A program made the position numbers and the translations under genes. A stretch of 64,000 nt of DNA. Origin: Planctomycetota bacterium. Lineage in GTDB: Bacteria; Planctomycetota; PLA2; JAEUHO01. The notes under the pieces are model-generated. The model was not told the origin of the DNA, did no database searches, and saw only the letters and a program-made list of their open reading frames with translations. Numbering within the stretch: position 1 is the stretch's first letter; every line of letters begins with the position of its first letter. The stretch spans positions 1 to 64,000 of the forward strand of contig JAJDEN010000041.1 in assembly GCA_029259775.1 (NCBI GenBank), in the 5' to 3' direction. Below, piece after piece: positions 1 to 6,340 of the stretch.

Positions 1-138
1 GAGACCGAAGCGAGAGCCGACGGACGTTCGATTTCGTACCGCAGGCGGGCTTCCTGCCCGTTGAGGATGCGAAATCGGATGGGCGTGGCTCGTAGCTCGA
101 GGATCGGAAGGCGCAGCAGGGCATTCGGAGACAGGCTC
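1..138. other. window edge, no assignable gene
   Basis: No gene start with a ribosome-binding site is visible in this edge segment. Read on the minus strand, it follows the stop of the small basic protein gene and has one open frame, but without a convincing start or recognisable protein. It may be the 5' part of a gene that continues outside the window. Confidence 0.3.
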
Positions 139-270
139 CTAATCGCGGTTCTGGTCCTTGCGGACGGAGAGCCGGCGCATCGTCTTCTTGCCCTGGCCCT
201 TGCGGTTCTTGCCGGGCTTGAACTTGCCGCGCTTGCTGGCGCCACGGCTGGTCTTGTTGGGCTTCGGCAC
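139..270 (-). CDS. small highly basic protein, 43 aa
   Basis: A 43-codon frame starts with GTG at 270 and stops with TAG at 139-141. A perfect AGGAGG lies six bases upstream of the GTG, which is the main support for a real gene this short. The product begins PKPNKTSRGASKRG and is about 40 percent Lys/Arg with Gly, so it should bind nucleic acid. Function is not recognised. The composition recalls small ribosome-associated or chromatin-like proteins, but it does not match the bTHX or bL34 patterns I know. It diverges from the ChaN-like gene at 368, and the two promoters must share the short gap between them. Confidence 0.6.
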   Translation of the reverse strand: MPKPNKTSRGASKRGKFKPGKNRKGQGKKTMRRLSVRKDQNRD

Positions 271-367
271 GGGGAACCTCCTAGGAACCGGGCAGGTTAC
301 CCAAACGCGGCCGCCACACGTCCATTTTCCCCTGTCCTCGCCTGCGGGGAAGTGCCATCCTCAGCGC

Positions 368-1426
368 ATGAGCAGGCTCCACCACGCGCTCGCGGCCACG
401 GCAGCCGCCGCGTTCCTCAGCGGCTGTGTCAGCGGCCGCTGCTGCCCGGAGAACCGGGCCCTCCCCGCCCCGAGCAAGGCCCCCGCCGCGGTCGCGGGGG
501 CAGCCCCCCAGGCGCCTCCGGAGCCCGCGAAGCCCAAGATGGCGGCCTTCTACCGAGGCAACGACGGCGCCGAGACCGACCTGGCCTCCGCGCTGGCCAG
601 CTGGAAGGACGCCGACATCGTCGCGTTCGGGGAGCTCCACGGTCATCCCGTCGGGGCCCAGGGCGAACTGGCGGCGCTCAAGACCATGCACGGCCAGGGT
701 CGGCCGGTCGCGTTGGCGATGGAGTTCATGGAGCGCGACACCCAGCCCATCGTGGACGCCTACCTCGCCGGCGAGCTGAGCATCGTGGACTTCGCCAAGA
801 AGGCACGCCAGGGCCGGGCTTTCGCACGCACCCACGGTCCGCTGATGGCGTTCTGCCAGGCCAACGAGATCCCGGTCATCGCGGCCAACGCGCCGCGCCG
901 CCTCGTGACGGCCTACCGCAAGCAGGACAAGGACTACGCGGGCTACCTCGAGGGACTCTCGAAGGAAGATCGCGGCTGGCTGCCCGAGGACACGACGATC
1001 CTCGACGACGAGTACCGCGAGCGCTTCGTCAGCATGATGGGCGAGGCGCGTGGCGCGGCGTTCTTCAAGTCGCAGTCGCTGTGGGACGACGCGATGGCCG
1101 AGGCCATGTACGACTTCCGCTCCGAGCATCCGGAGCACCGCATCCTCTTCGTGGTGGGCGCCTTCCACGTCACGAAGGGCCTTGGCACGATCAGCAAGTA
1201 CAAGCTGCGCCGCGGCAAGGACGAGATCCGCATCCTGCTGATGACGATGGACAAGAACCCGTCGCTGCCCTTCCACGACAGCGACGTCGGCGTCGCCGAC
1301 CTCCTCGTGAAGGTCCCCTACCCCGTCCGACGCAAGCTCCCGAAGGCACGCGGTCCCAGCCCGCACAAGAAGAAGCCGACGGCGCCGAGCCCGCACACGA
1401 AGCCGAAGACCGACGGGGCCTTGTAG
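368..1426 (+). CDS. ChaN-like haem-binding lipoprotein
   Basis: The 352-residue product has a lipoprotein signal: a short N-terminal hydrophobic stretch ending in FLSGC, so it is probably lipid-anchored. The body carries the ChaN/DUF399 signatures GELHGHPVG (about residues 90-100) and AMEFMERDTQPIVDAYL. ChaN proteins bind haem and belong to the Tiki/erythromycin-esterase-like superfamily. The C-terminus is a Lys/Pro/Ser-rich basic tail (KKKPTAPSPHTKPK) that is not part of the domain. I chose ATG 368 because it directly precedes the signal sequence; upstream in-frame codons encode no signal-like sequence. It stands alone, divergent from the small basic gene. Confidence 0.75.
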   Translation: MSRLHHALAATAAAAFLSGCVSGRCCPENRALPAPSKAPAAVAGAAPQAPPEPAKPKMAAFYRGNDGAETDLASALASWKDADIVAFGELHGHPVGAQGELAALKTMHGQGRPVALAMEFMERDTQPIVDAYLAGELSIVDFAKKARQGRAFARTHGPLMAFCQANEIPVIAANAPRRLVTAYRKQDKDYAGYLEGLSKEDRGWLPEDTTILDDEYRERFVSMMGEARGAAFFKSQSLWDDAMAEAMYDFRSEHPEHRILFVVGAFHVTKGLGTISKYKLRRGKDEIRILLMTMDKNPSLPFHDSDVGVADLLVKVPYPVRRKLPKARGPSPHKKKPTAPSPHTKPKTDGAL

Positions 1427-1520
1427 CGCGCGACCTCCAGCACCGTGGGGGGCCTGATCGCTGGGCCTGGTCGCGACCGCCTGACTTCTCAGCGCCAGGA
1501 TGGCGCTGCGGCGCATGCGC

Positions 1521-1629
1521 GGGCAGCCACCCGCTCCGGCAAGGCCGTCGCTCGGGTTGCCCCTACAGGCGCCCGGCGAACGTGGGCAGCCACCCGCTCC
1601 GGCAAGGCCGTCGCTCGGGTTGCCCCTAC
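1521..1629. repeat. two 46-bp identical direct repeats
   Basis: Positions 1521-1566 and 1584-1629 are identical over 46 bp, offset by 63 bp. On the minus strand each copy starts GTAGGGGCAACC and has a central GGCCTTGCC. They therefore look like long members of the GTAGGGGC hairpin family seen again near 50.5 kb and 55.3 kb. Confidence 0.85.
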
Positions 1630-1797
1630 CGAATCCCAATCCATCGGAGGGGGATAGGTCCGCTGGAGCACAGCGGAGGCGGACCGGAAGGGGGCGGCAG
1701 CCCCCTTCGAGATGGCGAAACGTCAGGGCCGGTCGCGAGCGGAGCGAGCGGCCTCCTGCGAGTGCAGCGAGCAGGATGCGCGCAGCGTGGGCCCGTT

Positions 1798-1824
1798 CCG
1801 GGATCTGCCTCTGGCAGATCCCGG
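1798..1824. terminator. perfect hairpin beside the displaced tRNA end
   Basis: A 12-bp perfect stem (CCGGGATCTGCC, loop TCT, GGCAGATCCCGG) lies directly downstream of the displaced 3' part of the tRNA on the minus strand. Before the element inserted it would have sat just after the tRNA-Met gene, so it may be the original tRNA terminator. No strong T-run follows it. Confidence 0.5.
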
Positions 1825-1828
1825 AGAT

Positions 1829-1882
1829 GTTGGTAGCGGGGGCCGGACTTGAACCGGCGACCCCAGGCTTATGAAGCCTGTG
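1829..1882. repeat. left attachment repeat (attL), displaced tRNA 3' fragment
   Basis: This is identical over 54 bp to 9468-9521. It contains the 3' portion of the tRNA-Met gene (minus strand): anticodon loop TTCATAA, T arm and CCA end, but no 5' half. The match stops at 1828 and 1883. Confidence 0.9.
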
Positions 1883-2110
1883 GACCGTGCGTCCAAAGCC
1901 CAAGAGATAGCGCCCCAACAGGCTACGGCCGACGTGCTTGCACCCATGCTTGCACCCGAAGCCGCGAACTTGCCCCCCTCGGCCCTCGCTGCGGCCCTCC
2001 TGCGGGCCGCTGAGACCGCCCGCGATCCGCTGCCGCTGATCGCAGCGGCGCGTGCCATGTTGGAGGGAGAGGGCGCTGCGGCGTCACGCGACGGAAGGGA
2101 TACGGGATAG
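1871..2110 (+). CDS. possible small ORF or integrase-tail remnant, 79 aa
   Basis: This open frame starts at an ATG inside the attachment repeat; other possible starts are GTG 1934 and ATG 1946. The product includes VLAPMLAPEA, the same motif as in the tail of the intact integrase (VLAPMLAPAP), followed by an Ala/Leu/Arg-rich helix-like segment. It could be a genuine small element gene or the broken tail of an older integrase. No good ribosome-binding site is seen. I favour a remnant, with low confidence. Confidence 0.25.
   Translation: MKPVDRASKAQEIAPQQATADVLAPMLAPEAANLPPSALAAALLRAAETARDPLPLIAAARAMLEGEGAAASRDGRDTG
1933..1956 (+). repeat. left copy of 24-bp paired repeat, possible integrase arm site
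   Basis: This copy differs from 9317-9340 at one of 24 bases, and each copy contains TGCTTGCACC twice. It lies 50 bp inside the left attachment repeat, while the partner lies 127 bp inside the right one. Paired repeats inside both ends are typical of arm-type integrase sites. Both copies also read VLAPMLAP in an open frame, so shared coding ancestry is an alternative. Confidence 0.45.
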
Positions 2111-2118
2111 GGTCCGTA

Positions 2119-2250
2119 GGCCGCACGAACGTGCGGCCGACCATGCGCTACGCTCACTTCGCGCCGGATGTGGCGCGAGATGCCTGCAATCTACTGGCTC
2201 GGGCGCTGGCGGCCTGTGGCCATCAGCCTGACGGCCCTCTGGCTAGATCC
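2119..2250 (+). pseudogene. C-terminal remnant of a second tyrosine integrase
   Basis: The frame encodes TMRYAHFAPDVARDA at 2140-2184. This closely matches the segment around the catalytic tyrosine of tyrosine integrases, where TMRYAHLAP is common. The upstream catalytic domain (Arg, Lys, His-x-x-Arg) is absent, and the frame runs into the 3' end of the oppositely oriented TIR gene. It is distinct from the intact integrase, which has TTMKHYTDL at this place. It therefore looks like the leftover of an earlier or tandem element at the same site. Confidence 0.5.
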
Positions 2251-2252
2251 GG

Positions 2253-3113
2253 CTACGAGTCGTCGCCGCCGCTGTCATCTGATGAGGGGGCCGGACCGAC
2301 ATCCTCGCCGCCACTCTTGGGCTCAGGGGGGGCGTCAGGGGCTGCTGGAATCCTCCCAATGACGGCGCCGTCGTCGTCATAGACGTACCTCGCCCAGCCA
2401 GACGCCGGACTGGCATGATCACCCATGGTCCGCAACCTGAAGCCGGGCCCGGTACTGATCAAGCCACCGGGCGGCGGCGCGGGCCAGGGAGACTCCCGTC
2501 GCAGCTGACTGCGCAGCTCACGCAGTTCGTAGGCATCCTTCGCCTGCTGCGCCTTGATCTCGCGGAGCGTCGCCATGAGTTCGCTGTCGCCACCTTCGGG
2601 CTCCGGTGCATCGGCCGGATTCGTTTGGGGCGGCCGGGCGGCAAGTCGTTCCTCAAGTTCTGGCCACGTTCGCTCAAAGCCGCGCTTCAGCCGGGCCTCC
2701 GTGAGAGCCGCCTCGCCGAGGGCGCTGTTGATTGACTGAATCAGTTTCCACGCACCGGACTTGGATGCCCGCACCGCGTGGAACAACTGGAGAGCGCCCG
2801 GCACGTCCCCTTCCTCCGTGTCCACAAGGAACGGCACGACCCGCTCCTCGATCGAGCCCTCGACGCCCATGGCGCAAGCGCCCGCCTCGAAGTGAATCCA
2901 AGGCCGCTCCAAACTGTCCGGCGTCAAGACGATTACGCCAAACCCCGACTCCTGCAACTGAGTCATGATCGCGCTCGACCAGCGAGTCCCCGCCTCGATG
3001 TCGTCGTGCGAGAACCACGGTTCCGCTGCCTGAACGACATCGGGGATCCAGTCTCTCAGCGCCTGTGCTACGTGCTGCCCGACGGCGCGCGACCAACTAA
3101 TGAAGACCTTCAT
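2253..3113 (-). CDS. TIR-domain protein, probable defence NADase
   Basis: The 286-residue product begins MKVFISWSRA and has a TIR_2-like domain over about residues 1-130. Key segments are FISWS (strand A), DDIEAGTRWSSAI, and PWIHFEAGAC; Glu76 in the last sits where the catalytic glutamate of TIR NAD-cleaving enzymes is found. Residues 165-205 look helical and charged (LREIKAQQAKDAYELRELRSQ, a possible coiled coil). The remaining tail is Pro/Gly/Ser/Asp-rich and ends in an acidic run. Bacterial TIR proteins commonly deplete NAD on phage infection; that role is inferred here. It reads leftward near the left end of the element, divergent from the unknown trio at 3619. The start is the only ATG before the first domain strand. 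Confidence 0.8.
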   Translation of the reverse strand: MKVFISWSRAVGQHVAQALRDWIPDVVQAAEPWFSHDDIEAGTRWSSAIMTQLQESGFGVIVLTPDSLERPWIHFEAGACAMGVEGSIEERVVPFLVDTEEGDVPGALQLFHAVRASKSGAWKLIQSINSALGEAALTEARLKRGFERTWPELEERLAARPPQTNPADAPEPEGGDSELMATLREIKAQQAKDAYELRELRSQLRRESPWPAPPPGGLISTGPGFRLRTMGDHASPASGWARYVYDDDGAVIGRIPAAPDAPPEPKSGGEDVGPAPSSDDSGGDDS

Positions 3114-3618
3114 GCCCAGCGCCTCTCACAGAGTCAGGTCGGCGCAGCGTACTCCACAGCGCGTTGCCTCGTGCGGGATCGTAGCACCTCACGCCTTCTG
3201 GGGGACCAAGGGGGACCAGGAGGGGGACCAAGCCGCAGCGTGCGATCCACTCTCGACGCTAAGGACCCGGAACCAAAGTCGGGAGCCCCCAAGGAATCCT
3301 GCTCCTCCGACGGGTACGTGTGGCGGCACCACCGACAGCTTGTGGCTCACCGGCCAGAGGAATAGGGGGTCCCCACAGGGTCCCTTGGGAGAGTCACGTC
3401 CGCCACGCTGCCAACTGCTGAGTCGCCACGCCCCGGCGCGCCCCCGCGACGACTGCGCGACGGCAGTCCCCTTCATGGGACTCAAGATCCGCCGGGTGTG
3501 TGTGTGTCGGTCACCCACGCCCCTCTCGCTCTCCTGTGTGATTATTTTTTGGCTCGCGGGGAGGGAAGCGACTACGCGATGCGAGACTACGTAGCCAGAC
3601 GTCCAGTATGATGCCTGC
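3114..3618. other. divergent intergenic region of the element
   Basis: No gene is seen in these 505 bp between the TIR gene (leftward) and the cargo trio (rightward). It should hold both promoters. It includes three GGGGGACCA repeats at 3200-3230 and an AT-rich patch, ATTATTTTTTGG, at 3541-3552. It is less GC-rich than the chromosome on either side of the element. Confidence 0.5.
3200..3230 (+). promoter_or_regulatory. three GGGGGACCA repeats upstream of TIR gene
   Basis: GGGGGACCA occurs at 3200-3208, 3210-3218 and 3222-3230, in the same orientation with starts 10 and 12 bp apart. The spacing is about one helical turn, as expected for cooperative protein binding, and the array lies 87-117 bp upstream of the TIR start codon. 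Its role is inferred. Confidence 0.35.
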
Positions 3619-3969
3619 ATGGAAGAACAGCGTGCAATCCGCGTCGAGTATACGCCGCAGGCGGGGTCACCGCTGCCGGTCAACGGCGCATGGGGCTCAG
3701 TGAACCCACACGGGCTAATTGACGCCCACCTCTATTACGAACGCGCCGCGTTACCGGCACCAGCGGACCTCTCTGCAACCAGCACCGGCAAGGACGGTGA
3801 GTACAAGCTGAAGACGCCGGAGGGAAAACTGCGCGATCTCTTCCGTGGCGTACAGGCTCACGTCGTCATGACTCCAAAGGATGCTGCCACTCTTGGGGTC
3901 TGGCTTATCCAGAAGGCCAAGGAGGCCGGTGCCGAAGGCATACATCTTGAGGTTGAGACGAATGAGTGA
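3619..3969 (+). CDS. hypothetical cargo protein, 116 aa
   Basis: First gene of a three-gene set pointing away from the TIR gene. The product starts MEEQRAIRVEYTPQAG and has two recognisable blocks: PVNGAWGSVNPHGLIDAHLY near residue 20, and VQAHVVMTPKDAATLGVWLI near residue 78. The second block recalls the C-terminal half of DUF3467-type small proteins, where a conserved TP segment precedes a helix. That likeness is weak and I do not assign a function. There is no signal peptide or membrane segment, so it should be cytoplasmic. Its last codons overlap the start of the next gene, so the two are probably translated together. Confidence 0.6.
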   Translation: MEEQRAIRVEYTPQAGSPLPVNGAWGSVNPHGLIDAHLYYERAALPAPADLSATSTGKDGEYKLKTPEGKLRDLFRGVQAHVVMTPKDAATLGVWLIQKAKEAGAEGIHLEVETNE

Positions 3970-4180
3970 CGACAGCAACAGCAGTGACAGTGTCTCGATT
4001 GACAGGGTGAGGCGCATCAGCATTCCGAAGGCTGTGTCGCCCGGGGAAGTGGAGGCCGTAGCGAGCGGTACCGACGGTCGCGTGCGTGCCGTGAAGCAGT
4101 ACTATCGCTTTGAGTGGGACATGGAGGATATGCGCAAGCTGATAGATGTTCTCCCGCCCCTCTCCACTGACGATGACTAA
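3962..4180 (+). CDS. hypothetical cargo protein, 72 aa
   Basis: The ATG at 3962 overlaps the end of the preceding gene by eight bases, a tight operon junction that decides the start; longer upstream extensions would overlap it deeply. The product begins with a Ser/Asp-rich stretch (MSDDSNSSDSVSID), has a short basic central segment (RVRRISIPKAVSPGE) and ends in a likely helix (FEWDMEDMRKLIDVL). It is small and acidic at both ends. No family is recognised. Its position between two unknown genes suggests a partner or regulator within the trio. Confidence 0.55.
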   Translation: MSDDSNSSDSVSIDRVRRISIPKAVSPGEVEAVASGTDGRVRAVKQYYRFEWDMEDMRKLIDVLPPLSTDDD

Positions 4181-4188
4181 GAGGCGCA

Positions 4189-4773
4189 GTGGCTGCGCTG
4201 AGCGAGAACGTCTACGGGCCGCCCACAGGGAAGATTGACCAGGGGGTTGTGCTTGCAGGGCTGCGCTTCGTTGGTTTAGGTGGCGCGCATGTTCCTGGGC
4301 TAGTGGTTACCAACACTTGTGATCTATCGCCGGACAACAAGAAGCAGCGACCGATCATCGCTGTCTGCGTACCGATGCTCACACTCCGCGTCTTGGTAGA
4401 GAAGTCGTGCGGGGCACGGGACGTCCCGATCGGTGATGATGGCCGAGGGAAGCCGCCCTCCAAAAATAAGCGTGGCGACGTTCATGGCGACATCGCGAAC
4501 ATCCTCAAGAACAAGCAAGAGGTCTATCACTACTTGCCAGCCTGTGTTCTTGAGGAGCAGTTGGTATTCGACGAAAGCGTCTGCTGGTTTGACTATTCGT
4601 CTGCCTTCACGGAGCGAGAGGTAGAAGGGGCCACTCATGTGGCAAGAGTGATGCCCCCGTATCGAGAGAGCGCCTCGCTGAGATTCGCTCGGTATCACAT
4701 GCGCGTCGGCCTTGAAGACTGGTCCAAGTCCGAGATCAACGAGGTTGTTGACCGCTACCTGGACCCTGTTTGA
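4189..4773 (+). CDS. hypothetical cargo protein with TNTCDL motif, 194 aa
   Basis: This starts with GTG at 4189, eight bases after the preceding stop, with GAGGCG just upstream. The product contains LVVTNTCDLSPDNKKQRP near residue 38. A Thr-x-[ST]-Cys-Asp motif at the end of a strand is shared by a set of uncharacterised bacterial proteins I have seen near phage and defence genes; I cannot name a family. It also has Cys residues at about 60, 74, 118 and 131 and a basic loop GRGKPPSKNKRGD. It is cytoplasmic, with no membrane segment. Third gene of the trio and the largest, so the likely effector if the trio is a system. Confidence 0.6.
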   Translation: MAALSENVYGPPTGKIDQGVVLAGLRFVGLGGAHVPGLVVTNTCDLSPDNKKQRPIIAVCVPMLTLRVLVEKSCGARDVPIGDDGRGKPPSKNKRGDVHGDIANILKNKQEVYHYLPACVLEEQLVFDESVCWFDYSSAFTEREVEGATHVARVMPPYRESASLRFARYHMRVGLEDWSKSEINEVVDRYLDPV

Positions 4774-4859
4774 CGTAAGTACCCACCTCCGCCCTTCTGC
4801 CACCCCTTCACGCCCGCGCGCGCGACCTGTACGGGGATATTCGGAACAGGTATTGGCCC

Positions 4860-4876
4860 GGGTGGTTTCGCCACCC
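4860..4876. terminator. hairpin between convergent genes
   Basis: GGGTGG, loop TTTCG, CCACCC forms a small stem between the rightward trio and the leftward TerS-like gene. It could end transcription from both sides. The stem is short, so confidence is modest. Confidence 0.35.
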
Positions 4877-4912
4877 CCTACACGCGGGCGCGCGCGAGGC
4901 GCATAGGTGCGT

Positions 4913-5218
4913 TCAGTTGCGCGCGTGCTTGCTGTATAGGTTCGGCCTATGCAGCTTCAATAGCCGCTCAAGAAACGGGTCCGAGAGGCTGCGCAGCCAC
5001 GGGCGCTCTCCGACTCGGCGTAGGGCCTCTGCCTCTAACGCCTTGACGGCAGTAGATACCGCCTGCTCCCACGCCTTGCCAAATACGGCGTCATCTTTGC
5101 GCCAGCCGTAGGCGGTCGGCCGCGCCCAACCCACGCACCGACACGCTTCGCTCACGTTGCCCGTTTTTTCAAGTGCGTTGAGAAACAAGAGCTTCCGTGT
5201 GTGTACGGGGATGCGCAT
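4913..5218 (-). CDS. terminase-small-subunit-like HTH protein, 101 aa
   Basis: The product starts MRIPVHTRKLLFLNALEKTG and continues with NVSEACRCVGWARPTAYGWR, a homeodomain-like helix-turn-helix of the kind found at the N-terminus of phage terminase small subunits. It ends in SDPFLERLLKLHRPNLY, which matches the C-terminal helix common in short TerS-like proteins. TerS proteins bind packaging sites on DNA. I chose ATG 5218; the longer open frame upstream has a non-globular composition. It reads opposite to its neighbours. No large terminase subunit is present, so a packaging-redirect role as in phage satellites is only an inference, and a plain DNA-binding regulator is possible. Confidence 0.6.
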   Translation of the reverse strand: MRIPVHTRKLLFLNALEKTGNVSEACRCVGWARPTAYGWRKDDAVFGKAWEQAVSTAVKALEAEALRRVGERPWLRSLSDPFLERLLKLHRPNLYSKHARN

Positions 5219-5430
5219 GTTGCAAGTGTACCGCGAGTATTGCGCGCACGCGCCCGTCACAGACCGTCTCCCGGGGTACGTGACGGGCAGACCACTCAGC
5301 GGCGCACCACGCCCATCGCCACGCCGGTCGGCCCTGCCCCATATCATTTGTGCAGTCGCAAGCGGCCCCGAAACGAAGACGGCCGCAACCTCCAACCGCG
5401 AAGCGGAGGCGCGGCCTGAAAGAGACTGCG

Positions 5431-6099
5431 ATGCCCAAAATACCACCGAGCCCTAAGGACGGCGAACCGGATCCCTTCCCGGCGCTACGTGCGGCGATTG
5501 CCGATGAGTATGAGGAGTTCAAGAACGGCTGGATTGCCTGGAAAGAAGAGGTGGATCGGCGCCTGGGCCTCGCAGGCGTCCCGGAGACCACGCGTGAGGC
5601 GATCGTCCGACGCGCCACGGACCATGCGTCGCACGCGATCGGCCTCTACTTCAGCGACCAACACCAGCGTGAGAACCCGGCCGACAGAGAGGCCATTGAC
5701 GCCCTAGTGCGCGAGTGGGAGCTCCAGGGCCTTGCGCCCGACGGACCCGCGTCAGGCACCAACGCCGCTACTCAGCTAACGCCTGACGGGCAGACAAGTC
5801 ACGGCGAGATGTTTGAGTGGGTACGGCGAGACGGCGAGACGTACTTCTTCACAAGACCACAGGAGCAAGCCGCCGTGAAAGCGCTGTGGGAGAAGAAGGG
5901 CGAATGGGTCCATGAAGATGTGGTGCGGGGCAAGATTGGGGCGGAACACGTAGATCGGTTCCGACTGCGGGACGTGTTCCGCCGCGACGGGATTCCCAAC
6001 CCTGCATGGGGCACGCTCATCGAGAACAAGGGCCGCACAACCCGGCTGTACCGCATCCCACGCCCAAACCCAGGGACTGGGACGCGAAACCCCAGGTAG
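5431..6099 (+). CDS. hypothetical protein with C-terminal winged-helix-like region
   Basis: The 222-residue product starts at ATG 5431 with a GAAAGAG ribosome-binding site; upstream in-frame codons lack a better start. Residues 15-115 are mainly helical and charged (DEYEEFKNGWIAWKEEVDRR). The C-terminal 80 residues (about 140-220) have the pattern of an effector-like winged helix: YFFTRPQEQAAVKALWEKKG, then LRDVFRRDG, then HPAWGTLI-type residues (NPAWGTLIENKG). Similar C-termini occur in planctomycete phage-related proteins. It is probably a DNA-binding regulator, first gene of the rightward operon leading to the integrase. Family name not known. Confidence 0.55.
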   Translation: MPKIPPSPKDGEPDPFPALRAAIADEYEEFKNGWIAWKEEVDRRLGLAGVPETTREAIVRRATDHASHAIGLYFSDQHQRENPADREAIDALVREWELQGLAPDGPASGTNAATQLTPDGQTSHGEMFEWVRRDGETYFFTRPQEQAAVKALWEKKGEWVHEDVVRGKIGAEHVDRFRLRDVFRRDGIPNPAWGTLIENKGRTTRLYRIPRPNPGTGTRNPR

Positions 6100-6148
6100 C
6101 CCCCAACGCGCCCCACGGCAGTCCCCACGACTGGCCTCTGATGGACGC

Positions 6149-6340
6149 ATGGAAACCGATAACCAGCTACTTGCGCTGCACGCACTTGCCAGCGCCATCA
6201 AGTTGCCCGCCCCTTGGCTGCGGGCCGAGAGCGACGCCGGGCGTATCCCGTTCCTCCAAGCAGGGCGCCGACGGCTCTACAGTCTCGAGGCCGTGCGCAA
6301 TGCGCTACTCCGTCGCGCCGCCGAAGGGGAGCAGCGATGA
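6149..6340 (+). CDS. AlpA/MerR-like helix-turn-helix protein, 63 aa
   Basis: A small protein whose pattern fits the excisionase/AlpA-type winged helix-turn-helix: LASAIKLPAPWLRAESDAG (recognition region), GRIPFLQAGRRRLYSLEAV (wing and following helix) and a basic C-terminus. Such proteins either control integrase expression or bend DNA during excision. Its stop overlaps the start of the next gene by 3 bases (ATGA), so the two are translationally coupled. A second HTH protein of related type lies at 7718, so the element has two candidate directionality or control factors. Confidence 0.65.
   Translation: METDNQLLALHALASAIKLPAPWLRAESDAGRIPFLQAGRRRLYSLEAVRNALLRRAAEGEQR

Larger units (their letters stand above)
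1427..1828. other. intergenic region with repeats
   Basis: No convincing gene. It holds two identical 46-bp direct repeats (1521-1566 and 1584-1629), a GC-rich hairpin near 1686-1710 and the hairpin at 1798-1824 next to the left end of the integrative element. Open frames through it encode repeat-derived peptides only. Confidence 0.6.

Noticed and set aside
1831..1882. Second tRNA-Met gene
   Set aside because: Only the 3' part is present (no acceptor 5' strand or D arm); it is the displaced half from integration.
3189..3683. 164-codon minus-strand frame in the TIR upstream region
   Set aside because: Starts inside the 3619 gene, no ribosome-binding site, low-complexity Ser/Arg composition.
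4825..4852. ACCTGT and ACAGGT arms in the element intergenic region
   Set aside because: Arms of only 6 bp with a 15-bp spacer; too weak to call an operator, although it resembles the yceI palindrome half-sites.
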